Below, piece by piece: positions 9,469-17,843 of a DNA stretch of 64,000 nucleotides. The stretch lies in the NCBI RefSeq assembly GCF_001418085.1, contig NZ_LIQH01000021.1, forward strand, positions 164,128 through 228,127, in the 5' to 3' direction. Source of the stretch: Lacinutrix algicola (lineage in GTDB: Bacteria > Bacteroidota > Bacteroidia > Flavobacteriales > Flavobacteriaceae). Every line of letters begins with the position of its first letter. Position 1 is the stretch's first letter. A program made the position numbers and the translations under genes. The notes beneath the pieces are model-generated. The model saw only the letters and a list, made by a program, of their open reading frames with translations. It was not told the origin of the DNA and made no database searches.

Positions 9469-10083
9469 ATGAAAAAAATATTTTTTGGAGTTGTTGTTAC
9501 GCTAATGGTTCTTTTTACTTTCAAATATTGTGGAGATCAGCATAATGAAAAATTAATTTTAAAAGAGAGTTCTGCATTAATTCAAGAATCCTTTAAAAAT
9601 GTTGGAAAGCTTGTTGTTACAGAAGGTCATTTTAGCCAAGTCTTTAATTATAACAATTCTAAAGATTTGTTTTCTAATTTAATATCAGCAGAAAAAAAGG
9701 CATTAGTTGTTGTTAATGCAGATGTTTCTATTGCTTATGATTTGAGCAAAATTGAATATAAAATAGATGAGGAAACTAAAACGCTAACTATTGTAAGTAT
9801 TCCTAAAGAAGAAATAAAAATTAGTCCAGATTTCGAGTATTATGACATTCAAGCAGATTATTTAAATCCGTTCGAAGCCAAAGATTATAATACAATAAAA
9901 GAAACTGTAAATAAACAATTGCTAAAGAAAATTGAGGCTTCAGAATTAAAATCTAATGCTAAAAACAGACTAATTAGCGAATTGTCTAAGTTTTATATTC
10001 TAACAAATTCATTAGGTTGGACATTAAAATACAACGAAAACCCAATTAATAATTTAGAAGCACTTAAAGACTTTAAACTATAG
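9469..10083 (+). CDS. DUF4230 domain protein, membrane-anchored
   Basis: 204 residues. One N-terminal hydrophobic segment (residues 4-20) acts as signal or anchor; the rest is outside the cytoplasm. It shows the DUF4230 pattern: an early KNVGKLVVTEGHFSQVFNY, then KALVVVNADVSIAYDLSKIEY, then ISIPKEEIKISPD-like strands and a helical end. The function is unknown. The gene sits alone between a terminator and the convergent rhodanese gene, whose end it overlaps by 6 bases. A weak -7 box (TATCTTAG, just before the ATG) suggests a very short leader. Confidence 0.8.
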   Translation: MKKIFFGVVVTLMVLFTFKYCGDQHNEKLILKESSALIQESFKNVGKLVVTEGHFSQVFNYNNSKDLFSNLISAEKKALVVVNADVSIAYDLSKIEYKIDEETKTLTIVSIPKEEIKISPDFEYYDIQADYLNPFEAKDYNTIKETVNKQLLKKIEASELKSNAKNRLISELSKFYILTNSLGWTLKYNENPINNLEALKDFKL

Positions 10084-10383
10084 TTTTTTACTTAAACTAG
10101 ACCATCCACCTCCATTAACAGCCTCAATACCTTGAGCTTTTAAAATGCTTGCTGCATTTGCAGAACGCATACCACTAGCGCAACAAGTAATTACAGGTTT
10201 GTTTAATTTCTTAATAGTATTAATTTTACTTGATATCTCTTGTAGAGGGATGTTTTTTGAACCAGCAATAGCGCCTTGGCTATATTCTCCTTTAGTTCTA
10301 ACATCTATAATTATTGCACCTTTAGATTGTAATTCTTTAATTTTTTCGTTTTTATTCCCAGATAAGAAGCTTAAAAATCCCAT
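10078..10383 (-). CDS. Rhodanese-like domain protein
   Basis: 101 residues from the ATG at 10383 (MGFLSFLSGN); an in-frame ATG at 10422 exists, but the sequence before MGFLSFL is not typical of the family. A single rhodanese domain has the DVRTKGEYSQGAIAGSKNIP entry motif and the active loop CASGMRS with catalytic Cys68. Such small cytoplasmic rhodaneses carry sulfane sulfur between partners. The gene is convergent with the DUF4230 gene and divergent from the TetR regulator. Confidence 0.88.
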   Translation of the reverse strand: MGFLSFLSGNKNEKIKELQSKGAIIIDVRTKGEYSQGAIAGSKNIPLQEISSKINTIKKLNKPVITCCASGMRSANAASILKAQGIEAVNGGGWSSLSKKL

Positions 10384-10471
10384 AGTTTTATTTTTTCTAC
10401 AAATTACATTTATTTTTTTCAAAAGCTAAGTAACAAAAGTTACAACATATTTTTTTATCTTCATCCGCAAT

Positions 10472-11047
10472 ATGATGCAACAAACACGAAAAGACGAAAT
10501 TATAAAAACAGCAGCCAAACTTTTTAAAGAGAAAGGCTACAGTGCAGTAACAATGCGAGATTTGGCAACAGCAATGGGAATGAAGGCTGCAAGCTTGTAT
10601 AATCACATAAATTCAAAACAAGAAATATTAAAAATCATTATTATTTCTATAGCCGAAGAATTTACCAAAGGCATAGATGTAATTTATAATTCCTATAATA
10701 ATAGTCTCGATAAGTTGAGTCAAGTGATTGCACTTCACGTAAAAATTACAACTAATAGCACAAACGAAATGGCATCACTAAATAACGATTGGATGCATTT
10801 GGAAGGGCAGTTAGATCATTATTTAAGACTAAGAAACAACTACGAAGCAACTTTTATAAAAATTATTAATGAAGGTATTTCGTCTTCCGAAATAAAACCA
10901 GTCAATCCAGAAATTATAATGTTTACAATGCTTTCCACTTTACGATCACTATTTCTTTGGATTCCCAAAAAAGAAGATCTTAACGTAAGTGAACTTGCAA
11001 CCAACCTAAGCGAAATCCTAATTCAAGGAATTAACAAAAAGTTATAA
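10472..11047 (+). CDS. TetR family regulator, probable paa repressor
   Basis: 191 residues. The N-terminal TetR helix-turn-helix covers residues about 5-50 (RKDEIIKTAAKLFKEKGYSA, then TMRDLATAMGMKAASLYNHI). The helical C-terminal ligand domain is in the style of the TetR proteins that sit beside paa genes (PaaR-like, responding to phenylacetyl-CoA in studied relatives). It lies directly before paaE on the same strand. The 61-base gap between them holds a TAnnTTTG box and a perfect palindrome, the expected operator. A second palindrome, GTAAC-AAAA-GTTAC at 10430-10443, lies in its own promoter region. The regulatory role is inferred from position. Confidence 0.88.
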   Translation: MMQQTRKDEIIKTAAKLFKEKGYSAVTMRDLATAMGMKAASLYNHINSKQEILKIIIISIAEEFTKGIDVIYNSYNNSLDKLSQVIALHVKITTNSTNEMASLNNDWMHLEGQLDHYLRLRNNYEATFIKIINEGISSSEIKPVNPEIIMFTMLSTLRSLFLWIPKKEDLNVSELATNLSEILIQGINKKL

Positions 11048-11057
11048 AATAATTTTG

Positions 11058-11065
11058 TAGCTTTG
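11058..11065 (+). promoter_or_regulatory. -7 box of the paa promoter
   Basis: TAGCTTTG matches the Bacteroidota -7 consensus TAnnTTTG exactly. Transcription would start near 11070, about 40 bases before the paaE ATG. No clear -33 TTG was found. Confidence 0.55.
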
Positions 11066-11073
11066 TTGAGCAG

Positions 11074-11089
11074 ACTAACAAGTGTTAGT
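11074..11089 (+). promoter_or_regulatory. Palindromic operator, probably for the TetR regulator
   Basis: A perfect inverted repeat, ACTAACA-AG-TGTTAGT, lies just downstream of the -7 box, over the predicted start site and between the TetR gene and paaE. Its size and place suit a TetR-family dimer repressing the paa genes. Binding is inferred. A weaker relative, ACTAA-GA-TTAGT, lies at 20905-20916 before paaZ. Confidence 0.6.
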
Positions 11090-11108
11090 TTTTACATTAA
11101 GTACAACT

Positions 11109-12182
11109 ATGGCTCAATTTTATAAGCTTAAAATCAAGGATATATACAAAGAAACAGAAGATACTTCTGTTATAGATTTTCACGTTCCTACAGAACTTGA
11201 AAACGAATTCATTTTCCGTCAAGGTCAGCATTTAACACTAAAAGCAGACATTAATGGAGAAGATGTTCGTCGTTCTTATTCCCTTTGTTCAAGTCCCACA
11301 GATAAAAAATGGAAAGTCGCTGTAAAGCTAATTCCAGGAGGTAAATTTTCAACGTACATAAACGAAAGTTTAAAAACAGGAGATGAACTAGAAGTAATGG
11401 CTCCAAGTGGAAACTTCGGAGTTCCGGTGCAACCGGAGCAAACTAAAAATTACTTATTCTTTGCAGCAGGAAGTGGTGTAACACCTGTGCTTTCAATGAT
11501 AAAAGCACACTTAACAGCAGAGCCAAATGCAACTTGTAAACTGTTTTATGTAAATAAAACAGCAAAATCCATTATCTTTAAAGAAGAGTTAGAGCAACTG
11601 CGTAATACATTTTTCGGCAGACTAGAAATCTATTATTTCTTAACCAAAGAGCGCAGAGATATCGAGTTGTTTAACGGCAGATTCGACGACGATAAAATGC
11701 AAGTATTAACAAAAACGTTTATCGACATTCCAGATACTAACGAAGTCTTTCTTTGCGGACCAGAAAAAATGGTAAACTACGTAAGCGAGTATCTAATAAA
11801 TGCAGGCCTGCCAAAAGAATTAGTACACTTCGAGCTTTTTGTAACAGGGCTTTCAGACGAAGATATTAAAAGAGCAGAGCGTCTAGCAAAACAAAATGTA
11901 GAAGGTGTAGAAGTAACCATTGTAGATGGCGGAAAAGAATTCTCTTTCACCATGACCAAAGACTACGATAATATTCTAGACGCAGCCTTGGGAGCAGGAG
12001 CAGATTTGCCATTCGCATGTAAAGGAGGCGTTTGTAGCACTTGCAAATGCGAAGTCAAGGAAGGAGCCGTAGAAATGAAAATAAATTACGCATTAAGCGA
12101 TAAAGAAGTCTCTCAAAATCTGGTATTAAGCTGTCAAGCAGTACCAACAACAGATAGAGTAATAGTAGATTTCGATGTGTAA
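11109..12182 (+). CDS. paaE: Phenylacetyl-CoA epoxidase reductase subunit
   Basis: 357 residues from the ATG at 11109 (MAQFYKLKIKD); an earlier in-frame ATG at 11082 overlaps the operator and is unlikely. An FAD domain (RRSYSLCSSP) and an NAD domain (AAGSGVTPVLSMIKAHL, then VFLCGPEKMV) are followed by a plant-type 2Fe-2S ferredoxin domain, CKGGVCSTCKCEV with a distant LSCQ. It passes electrons from NADPH to the diiron PaaA subunit, which forms the ring 1,2-epoxide of phenylacetyl-CoA. It is the first gene of the paa cluster here, ahead of paaABCD. Confidence 0.95.
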   Translation: MAQFYKLKIKDIYKETEDTSVIDFHVPTELENEFIFRQGQHLTLKADINGEDVRRSYSLCSSPTDKKWKVAVKLIPGGKFSTYINESLKTGDELEVMAPSGNFGVPVQPEQTKNYLFFAAGSGVTPVLSMIKAHLTAEPNATCKLFYVNKTAKSIIFKEELEQLRNTFFGRLEIYYFLTKERRDIELFNGRFDDDKMQVLTKTFIDIPDTNEVFLCGPEKMVNYVSEYLINAGLPKELVHFELFVTGLSDEDIKRAERLAKQNVEGVEVTIVDGGKEFSFTMTKDYDNILDAALGAGADLPFACKGGVCSTCKCEVKEGAVEMKINYALSDKEVSQNLVLSCQAVPTTDRVIVDFDV

Positions 12183-12214
12183 TAAATCTCTTTGAAAAAA
12201 GGAATCTCTATAAT

Positions 12215-12243
12215 TTGTCATTCCTGCGTAGGCAGGAATCCAC
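12215..12243. repeat. Family A palindromic repeat (paaE/paaA spacer)
   Basis: TTGTCATTCCTGCGTAGG followed by CAGGAATCCAC; the ATTCCTG and CAGGAAT arms form a hairpin. The same unit recurs in several later spacers of this region. Confidence 0.8.
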
Positions 12244-12279
12244 TAAAAACTAATAACTATTCACGAACAGCTATATATT

Positions 12280-13236
12280 ATGAGTGAAGAACAAATAAAG
12301 AATCTAGAAACGCAATTCGAAGCACGTATTGCAAGAGACGAGAAAATCGAACCAAAAGATTGGATGCCAGAAAAATATCGTAAAACGCATATTAGGCAAA
12401 TGTCGCAACACGCACATTCCGAAATTGTAGGCATGCTTCCAGAAGGAAACTGGATCACTCGTGCACCATCTTTACGTCGTAAAGTTGCCTTATTGGCAAA
12501 AGTACAAGACGAAGCAGGACACGGATTATATTTGTATTCTGCCTGCGAAACATTAGGTGTTTCTCGCGAAGAATTATACGAGCAACTGCACTCTGGCAAA
12601 GCAAAATACTCTTCAATATTCAATTACCCAACAGTAACTTGGGCAGATATGGGAGCCGTAGGTTGGTTAGTAGATGGAGCAGCAATTATAAATCAAGTGC
12701 CATTATGTAATACCTCTTATGGGCCATACGCAAGAGCAATGGTTCGTGTATGTAAAGAAGAAAGTTTTCATCAGCGTCAAGGTTACGAAATCATGATAAA
12801 ATTAGCTAACGGAACACCTGAGCAAAAAGAATTAGCTCAAGATGCGCTAAACCGCTGGTGGTGGCCAAGTTTAATGATGTTAGGTCCTACGGATGCTGAG
12901 TCTATTCACACAGAGCAATCCATGAAATGGAAATTAAAGCGTAAGTCTAACGACGATTTACGTCAGCAATTTATAGATCAAACCGTACCTCAAGCCGAAT
13001 TAATCGGACTCACCATTCCGGATCCAGATTTAAAATGGAATGAAGAAAAAGGAATGTACGACTTCGGAGAAATCGATTGGGACGAATTTTGGCAAGTAGT
13101 AAAAGGTCATGGACCAATGAATAAGGAAAGAATGAAAGCACGAGTTGGCGCATGGGAAGAAGGAGAATGGGTTCGTGATGCAGCAATGGCTTACGCAGAT
13201 AAGAAACAAGAAAGAAAACAAAAACAAGCAATATAA
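12280..13236 (+). CDS. paaA: Phenylacetyl-CoA epoxidase subunit A (catalytic)
   Basis: 318 residues, normal for PaaA. The diiron carboxylate motifs are visible as [17 protein letters not shown] and [13 protein letters not shown], with [19 protein letters not shown] near the N-terminus. It catalyses the ring epoxidation of phenylacetyl-CoA together with PaaC, PaaB and the reductase PaaE. A family A repeat lies in the 97-base gap before it. The 93-base spacer after it has a CTTGAA triplication near 13243-13258 and a mirrored AT-rich stretch, but no gene. Confidence 0.97.
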   Translation: MSEEQIKNLETQFEARIARDEKIEPKDWMPEKYRKTHIRQMSQHAHSEIVGMLPEGNWITRAPSLRRKVALLAKVQDEAGHGLYLYSACETLGVSREELYEQLHSGKAKYSSIFNYPTVTWADMGAVGWLVDGAAIINQVPLCNTSYGPYARAMVRVCKEESFHQRQGYEIMIKLANGTPEQKELAQDALNRWWWPSLMMLGPTDAESIHTEQSMKWKLKRKSNDDLRQQFIDQTVPQAELIGLTIPDPDLKWNEEKGMYDFGEIDWDEFWQVVKGHGPMNKERMKARVGAWEEGEWVRDAAMAYADKKQERKQKQAI

Positions 13237-13329
13237 AAGTAACTTGAACTTGAACTTGAAACTGAATTTGAAATTGAAGATTTTTCGATTTTAAGTTCAA
13301 ATTCGATTTCAAATTAATTCATATAAATT

Positions 13330-13620
13330 ATGTCTGATAAAAAAAACTGGCCACTTTGGGAAGTCTTCGTAAGAAGTAAAAACGGATTAGAACATCGTCA
13401 CTGCGGAAGTTTACACGCAGCAGACGAAGACATGGCTTTAGAAAATGCACGCGATGTGTACACAAGAAGAAGCGAAGGTGTTAGTATATGGGTTGTAGAA
13501 TCTAAAAATATCACAGCATCAAATCCTGAGAATAATGGCGAAATGTTTGAGCCTGCTCATGATAAAGTATACCGTCATCCAACATTTTACGATTTACCAG
13601 ACGAAGTAAAGCACATGTAA
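13330..13620 (+). CDS. paaB: Phenylacetyl-CoA epoxidase subunit B
   Basis: 96 residues, the standard PaaB size. Typical segments are WPLWEVFVRSKNGLEHRHCG, SLHAADEDMALENARDVYTR and the ending HPTFYDLPDEVKHM. PaaB is a small non-catalytic subunit that bridges the PaaAC dimers of the epoxidase. It is encoded between paaA and paaC as usual. Confidence 0.95.
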   Translation: MSDKKNWPLWEVFVRSKNGLEHRHCGSLHAADEDMALENARDVYTRRSEGVSIWVVESKNITASNPENNGEMFEPAHDKVYRHPTFYDLPDEVKHM

Positions 13621-13660
13621 AATTCCTGTGAAGGCAAGAATCTCATAAATTGAAAATAAT

Positions 13661-13708
13661 CGTCACTTCGAGTGATTCCGATTTTTTATCAGAATTGTAT
13701 CGAGAAGT
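13661..13708. repeat. Family B inverted repeat before paaC
   Basis: It starts CGTCACTTCGAGTGATTCCG and ends with ATTGTATCGAGAAG; the CACTTCGA end can pair with TCGAGAAG, with an inner ATTCCGAT/ATCAGAAT pair. A degenerate family A unit lies just before it (13623-13644). A CCAC-TTTC-GTGG hairpin (13723-13734) follows, only 9 bases before the paaC ATG. Confidence 0.75.
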
Positions 13709-13743
13709 AATTAAATAGATATCCACTTTCGTGGGCACTTAAG

Positions 13744-14499
13744 ATGAAAAACGAAAACTTATATAACTATATACTTAGTATAGCAGACAATAGCTTAATT
13801 CTCGGACAAAGATTAGGGGAATTAACAGGTCATGGACCAAGTCTAGAAACAGATATCGCATGCACAAATATGTCTTTAGATTTATTTGGACAAGTGAGAA
13901 GTTACTATCAATATGCAGCTAAAATTGCAGGAGATAATAGAACCGAAGATGATATTGCAATGCTTCGTAAAGAAAGAGAATATGTAAATGTATTATTGGT
14001 AGAACAACCAAATACAGATTTTGCATATACAATGGCGCGTCAGTTTTTATTCGATGTATATCATTTACTTTTTTTACAAGAATTACAGAAGAGTAAAGAC
14101 TTAACATTGTCTGCAATTGCAAACAAATCCATAAAAGAAGTAAGCTATCATTTGCGTTTTTCTACAGACTGGATAAAACGTTTAGGAGATGGTACGGAAG
14201 TAAGTCGTCAAAAAATGCAAGATGCTATAGATGGTTTATGGACGTACACAGACGAGTTATTTCATCAAACAGAAGCTGATATAGCAATGGCTCAAGAAGG
14301 AGTTGGTGTAGATGTTACTAAGCTAAAAGAAGTATATTATAATAAGGTAAATGCTGTTTTAGAAGAATCTACTTTACAAATTCCAGAATCTAAATGGTTC
14401 CAAAAAGGAGGAAAAAAAGGAGTTCATACAGAGCATTTAGGTTATTTGTTAGCAGAGCTTCAATACATGCAAAGAGCGTATCCAAATATGGAATGGTAA
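13744..14499 (+). CDS. paaC: Phenylacetyl-CoA epoxidase subunit C (structural)
   Basis: 251 residues. It shares the ferritin-like fold of PaaA, with DNSLILGQRLGELTGHGPSL at the N-terminus, MSLDLFGQVRSYYQYAAKIA, and KSIKEVSYHLRFSTDWIKRL followed by the LGDGTEVSRQKMQ segment. PaaC lacks a working diiron site and acts as the scaffold for PaaA. The start at 13744 (MKNENLYNYI) follows a small hairpin and AAG, a leader that also precedes paaD and the E1 gene. Confidence 0.95.
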   Translation: MKNENLYNYILSIADNSLILGQRLGELTGHGPSLETDIACTNMSLDLFGQVRSYYQYAAKIAGDNRTEDDIAMLRKEREYVNVLLVEQPNTDFAYTMARQFLFDVYHLLFLQELQKSKDLTLSAIANKSIKEVSYHLRFSTDWIKRLGDGTEVSRQKMQDAIDGLWTYTDELFHQTEADIAMAQEGVGVDVTKLKEVYYNKVNAVLEESTLQIPESKWFQKGGKKGVHTEHLGYLLAELQYMQRAYPNMEW

Positions 14500-14541
14500 A
14501 CTATTTCTGCGAAATCAGGAATCTGATAAATTGAAAAAAAA

Positions 14542-14590
14542 TGTCACTTCGAGTAATTCCGATAAAAAATCGGAATTGTATCGAGAAGCA
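14542..14590. repeat. Family B inverted repeat before paaD
   Basis: It begins TGTCACTTCGAGTAATTCCG and ends GGAATTGTATCGAGAAGCA, with an inner perfect ATTCCGAT/ATCGGAAT stem. A short hairpin, TTCCCG-TTTTT-ACGGAA (14602-14617), then AAAG and the paaD ATG follow. A worn family A copy precedes it at about 14505-14527. Confidence 0.78.
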
Positions 14591-14624
14591 ATAAAAAAAA
14601 ATTCCCGTTTTTACGGAAATAAAG

Positions 14625-15125
14625 ATGACAACAACAGAGCAAAATATAGATAAAATCTTAATTCCAATTCTGGAACAAGTTTCAGATCCTGAAATTCCTG
14701 TTTTATCAATTATGGATATGGGAGTTGTCCGTACAGCTGTTATCGAAAATAATATTGTAAAAGTTCAAATAACACCAACCTACAGTGGTTGTCCAGCAAT
14801 GGATGTTATTGGAGACGATATTAAAGCAGCATTAAAAGTAGCAGGATATAATTCAGAAATAGATTTAATTCTTGCACCAGCTTGGACAACCGATTGGATT
14901 ACGCCAAGAGGAAGAAAAGCTCTAGAAGATTATGGTATTGCTGCACCTTTAAGCGCAGAAGCAGACATAAGTGTTTTGTTAGAAGGTAAACGTTTGGTAA
15001 AGTGTACCAATTGTGGGTCTACAAACACAAAATTAGTAAGTCAATTTGGGTCGACAGCATGCAAAGCACAATTTCAGTGCGATGATTGCCAAGAACCATT
15101 TGATTATTTTAAATGCCTTAAATGA
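14625..15125 (+). CDS. paaD: PaaD, MIP18-family protein of the epoxidase locus
   Basis: 166 residues. The N-terminal MIP18/DUF59 domain (about 8-95) has LEQVSDPEIPVLSIMDMGVV and the conserved Cys in PTYSGCPAMDVIGDDI. The C-terminal zinc ribbon has CTNCGSTNTKL and CDDCQEPFDYFKCLK. PaaD is needed for epoxidase activity and probably matures the Fe or Fe-S centres of PaaA or PaaE. It follows paaC as in other paa operons. Confidence 0.94.
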   Translation: MTTTEQNIDKILIPILEQVSDPEIPVLSIMDMGVVRTAVIENNIVKVQITPTYSGCPAMDVIGDDIKAALKVAGYNSEIDLILAPAWTTDWITPRGRKALEDYGIAAPLSAEADISVLLEGKRLVKCTNCGSTNTKLVSQFGSTACKAQFQCDDCQEPFDYFKCLK

Positions 15126-15126
15126 T

Positions 15127-15254
15127 CATCATTGCGAGGAACGAAGCAATCTCATAATTAGATTGTCATTCATAGGGAAGTGAAGAATCTCACAAAATAG
15201 TAGTGAGGTTATAAATTGAAAAATTTGTCATTCCGCACTAGATACGGGATTCAG
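15127..15254. repeat. Cluster of three repeat units in the paaD/paaG spacer
   Basis: Three units fill the 146-base spacer: CATTGCGAGGAACGAAGCAA followed by TCTC (about 15129-15154), a related GTCATTCATAGGGAAGTGAA unit (15164-15192), and a family A variant, TTGTCATTCCGCACTAGATA then CGGGATTCA (15225-15253). The first two belong to the widespread GAGGAACGAAGCAATCT-type palindromes. No ORF is present. Confidence 0.7.
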
Positions 15255-15271
15255 AAATAATAAAATAAGGT

Positions 15272-16057
15272 ATGAGTAATAATTCAATTCTTTTAAAAAT
15301 AGAAAATAAAGTAGCATACATCACGCTTAACAGGCCTGAAGTATTTAATAGTTTCAATCGTGAAATGGCATTTTTATTACACGACACATTGGATACTTGC
15401 GAAAAAAAGGAAGAAGTGAGAGCAATCGTTCTTACAGGAAACGGAAAAGCTTTTTGTGCAGGACAAGATTTAAAAGAAGTTACAGATCCAGATTTAAATC
15501 CAGGATTTAAAAAAATATTAGAAGAGCATTATAATCCAATTATAACAAGAATAAGAAATATTAAAAAACCAGTAATCGCAGCTGTAAATGGAGTAGCAGC
15601 AGGAGCAGGTGCAAATATAGCTTTAGCTTGTGATATTGTTGTAGCGCATGAAAAAGTAAGTTTTATTCAAGCCTTTAGTTTAATTGGTTTAGTTCCAGAT
15701 AGTGCAGGAACTTTCTTTTTACCAAGACTAATAGGTTTTCAAAAAGCATTAGCATTAGCGATGTTAGGTGATAAAATTGGAGCTGAAGAAGCAGAAAAAA
15801 TGGGAATGATTTATAAAATGATTCCACTAGAAAGTTTTGAAGATGACGTAAATAAACTAGCTTTAAAACTAGCAAATATGCCAACCAAAGCATTAGGTAT
15901 GATTAAAGAATTATTTAATCAATCTATGACAAATGATTTAGAAGCGCAATTAGCATTAGAATCAAAATTTCAAATTGAAGCAGCACAAAGTGAAGATTAT
16001 GCAGAAGGAGTTGCTGCATTTATAGAAAAGAGAAAACCAGAATTCAAAGGAAAATAA
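15272..16057 (+). CDS. paaG: Ring-1,2-epoxyphenylacetyl-CoA isomerase
   Basis: 261 residues, crotonase fold. The oxyanion-hole segments are GNGKAFCAGQDLKEV and NGVAAGAGANIALACDIV. The two Glu of true enoyl-CoA hydratases are absent: the first position is Asn in GAGANIAL, while FSLIGLVPDSAGT carries the Asp used by PaaG isomerases. This matches PaaG, which turns the unstable epoxide into the seven-membered oxepin-CoA and also acts as a delta-isomerase later in the pathway. Repeats fill the spacers on both sides. Confidence 0.92.
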   Translation: MSNNSILLKIENKVAYITLNRPEVFNSFNREMAFLLHDTLDTCEKKEEVRAIVLTGNGKAFCAGQDLKEVTDPDLNPGFKKILEEHYNPIITRIRNIKKPVIAAVNGVAAGAGANIALACDIVVAHEKVSFIQAFSLIGLVPDSAGTFFLPRLIGFQKALALAMLGDKIGAEEAEKMGMIYKMIPLESFEDDVNKLALKLANMPTKALGMIKELFNQSMTNDLEAQLALESKFQIEAAQSEDYAEGVAAFIEKRKPEFKGK

Positions 16058-16060
16058 AAG

Positions 16061-16107
16061 TTGTCAGTTCGAATAAAATTGCTTTTTCTGCAATTTCATA
16101 TCGAGGA
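16061..16107. repeat. Family B variant repeat (paaG/paaH spacer)
   Basis: It begins TTGTCAGTTCGAATAAAATT, has an inner AATTGC/GCAATT stem, and ends CATATCGAGGA. This is the GTCAGTTCGA...TATCGAG form of family B. Confidence 0.7.
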
Positions 16108-16125
16108 TAAATAAAATAATCAGTT

Positions 16126-16154
16126 TTGTCATTCCTGCGAAAGCAGGAATCCAC
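16126..16154. repeat. Family A palindromic repeat before paaH
   Basis: TTGTCATTCCTGCGAAAG followed by CAGGAATCCAC, a complete copy of the unit at 12215. The arms ATTCCTG and CAGGAAT can form a hairpin 20 bases before the paaH start. Confidence 0.8.
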
Positions 16155-16169
16155 AATAAAAGAAAACAT

Positions 16170-17324
16170 ATGAACGTAGGAATCATTGGAGGAGGAACAA
16201 TGGGAAGTGGTATCGCGCAAGTTGCTGCAACTTCTGGTTGTAAAGTAAAATTATACGATACCAATCAAGCAGCATTAGATAAGGCTAAAGCAGCTTTAGA
16301 AAAAATTCTAAATCGTTTAATTGAAAAAGGAAGAATAGATTCTGAAGAAAAAAATAGAATCCAATCTAACATCTCTTATGTCAATAATTTAAAAGATTTA
16401 GCAGATTCAAATCTTACTATCGAAGCTATTATTGAAAACCTAGACATCAAGAAAAAAGTGTTTTCAGAATTAGAAAGCTATGTTGCTGATGATTGTATAA
16501 TTGCATCAAACACATCCAGTTTATCAATAGCATCCATTGCAGCATCACTTAATAAACCAGAACGTTGTGTTGGAATTCACTTTTTTAATCCAGCACCTTT
16601 AATGAAGTTGGTTGAGGTTATTCCAGCTATTCAAACATCAAAAGATGTGCTTGCAAAAGCAATAGAAACTATTAAAGATTGGAAAAAAGTAGTAGCAGTC
16701 GCTAAAGATACTCCAGGATTTATAGTAAACAGAGTGGCAAGACCATTTTACGGAGAGTCATTAAGAATTTACGAAGAAGGTTTAGCCGACTTTGCAACGA
16801 TAGATCATAGTTTAAAATCTTTAGGTCATTTTAGAATGGGAGCATTCGAGCTTATGGATTTCATAGGAAACGATGTTAATTACACAGTAACCGAGACAGT
16901 TTTTACAGCATTTTATTTCGATCCAAGATACAAGCCATCATTTACTCAAAAACGTTTTTCAGAAGCAGGTTATTTAGGACGTAAATCTGGAAAAGGATTT
17001 TATGATTATTCAGAAGGAGCTATAAAACCAGAGCCAACAGAAGATCCAGCTTTGTCACAAACTATTTTCGATAGAGTTTTAGTAATGCTAATCAATGAAG
17101 CAGCAGATGCATTATTTTTAAACATAGCATCAGCAGAAGATATAGACATTGCAATGACTAAAGGTGTAAATTATCCTAAAGGATTATTAGCTTGGGCAGA
17201 CGAAAAAGGAATCGATTGGTGTGTATCAAAATTAGATGCATTGTATAACGAATATCACGAAGATAGATACCGTTGTAGTCCATTATTGCGTAAAATGAAT
17301 AAAGAAAATAAAACATTTTTTTAA
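16170..17324 (+). CDS. paaH: 3-hydroxyadipyl-CoA / 3-hydroxyacyl-CoA dehydrogenase
   Basis: 384 residues. The Rossmann NAD site is at the very start (VGIIGGGTMGSGIAQVAATS), with SNTSSLSIASIAASL and the catalytic His in GIHFFNPAPLMKLVEVI. The C-terminal 3HCDH domain begins at about 185 (DTPGFIVNRVARPFYGESLR), and a second short 3HCDH-like part covers about 290-380. It oxidises 3-hydroxyadipyl-CoA in the last beta-oxidation steps. It is coded between paaG and paaI. Confidence 0.93.
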   Translation: MNVGIIGGGTMGSGIAQVAATSGCKVKLYDTNQAALDKAKAALEKILNRLIEKGRIDSEEKNRIQSNISYVNNLKDLADSNLTIEAIIENLDIKKKVFSELESYVADDCIIASNTSSLSIASIAASLNKPERCVGIHFFNPAPLMKLVEVIPAIQTSKDVLAKAIETIKDWKKVVAVAKDTPGFIVNRVARPFYGESLRIYEEGLADFATIDHSLKSLGHFRMGAFELMDFIGNDVNYTVTETVFTAFYFDPRYKPSFTQKRFSEAGYLGRKSGKGFYDYSEGAIKPEPTEDPALSQTIFDRVLVMLINEAADALFLNIASAEDIDIAMTKGVNYPKGLLAWADEKGIDWCVSKLDALYNEYHEDRYRCSPLLRKMNKENKTFF

Positions 17325-17330
17325 TAGAGA

Positions 17331-17395
17331 GTCATTCAGAGCGAAGCGAAGAATCTTATAATGAGATTGCTACGTCCTTCGTCCTCGCAATTACA
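17331..17395. repeat. Facing REP-like units between paaH and paaI
   Basis: GTCATTCAGAGCGAAGCGAA then GAATCT is followed by TGAGATTGCTACGTCCTTCG and TCCTCGCAAT, an inverted relative of the GCGAGGAACGAAGCAATCT unit at 15129. Together they fill the 80-base spacer. Confidence 0.7.
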
Positions 17396-17404
17396 AAACA
17401 GAAT

Positions 17405-17809
17405 ATGAAAGGCGAACAAATTCCACATAAAATGCTATCTCAAGATGCTTACAGCACTTGGTTAGGAATAGAAATTCTAGAATGCGAAATCGGACGATGC
17501 AAAGTCGGAATGACGATTAGAAAAGAAATGCTAAATAGCATGAGGAAAGCACATGGTGGAATTAGCTACTCATTAGCAGATACAGCTTTTGGATTTGCAG
17601 CAAACACGCATGGTAAATATGCGGTTTCTATAGAAACAAGTATTAATCATATTGAAGCATTAAACGAAGGAGATTATATTATAGCAGAATCTGTTATTGA
17701 AAACGTAAAAAATAGATTAGGTTTTAATATTATTGAAGTAAAAAGAGGAGAAGAGTTAGTGGCGCTTTTTAAAGGAGTAGTTTACAGAACGCAAAAAGAT
17801 TGGGAGTAA
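17405..17809 (+). CDS. paaI: PaaI hotdog thioesterase
   Basis: 134 residues, normal for PaaI. The hotdog-fold motif is clear: MRKAHGGISYSLADTAFGFA, with the catalytic Asp in SLADTAFG, then VSIETSINHIEALNEGDYI and FNIIEVKRGEELVALFKGVV. It hydrolyses dead-end CoA thioesters of the pathway to free CoA. A truncated second copy of its 3' half lies at about 18793-19016, beyond the peptidase gene. Confidence 0.93.
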   Translation: MKGEQIPHKMLSQDAYSTWLGIEILECEIGRCKVGMTIRKEMLNSMRKAHGGISYSLADTAFGFAANTHGKYAVSIETSINHIEALNEGDYIIAESVIENVKNRLGFNIIEVKRGEELVALFKGVVYRTQKDWE

Positions 17810-17843
17810 AATAAATATAACAAATAAAGCGTAGCGTTAAAAT

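Noticed and set aside
11082..11108. An in-frame ATG upstream of paaE
   Set aside because: It overlaps the operator palindrome and adds nine residues not seen at the start of PaaE proteins; the ATG at 11109 fits.
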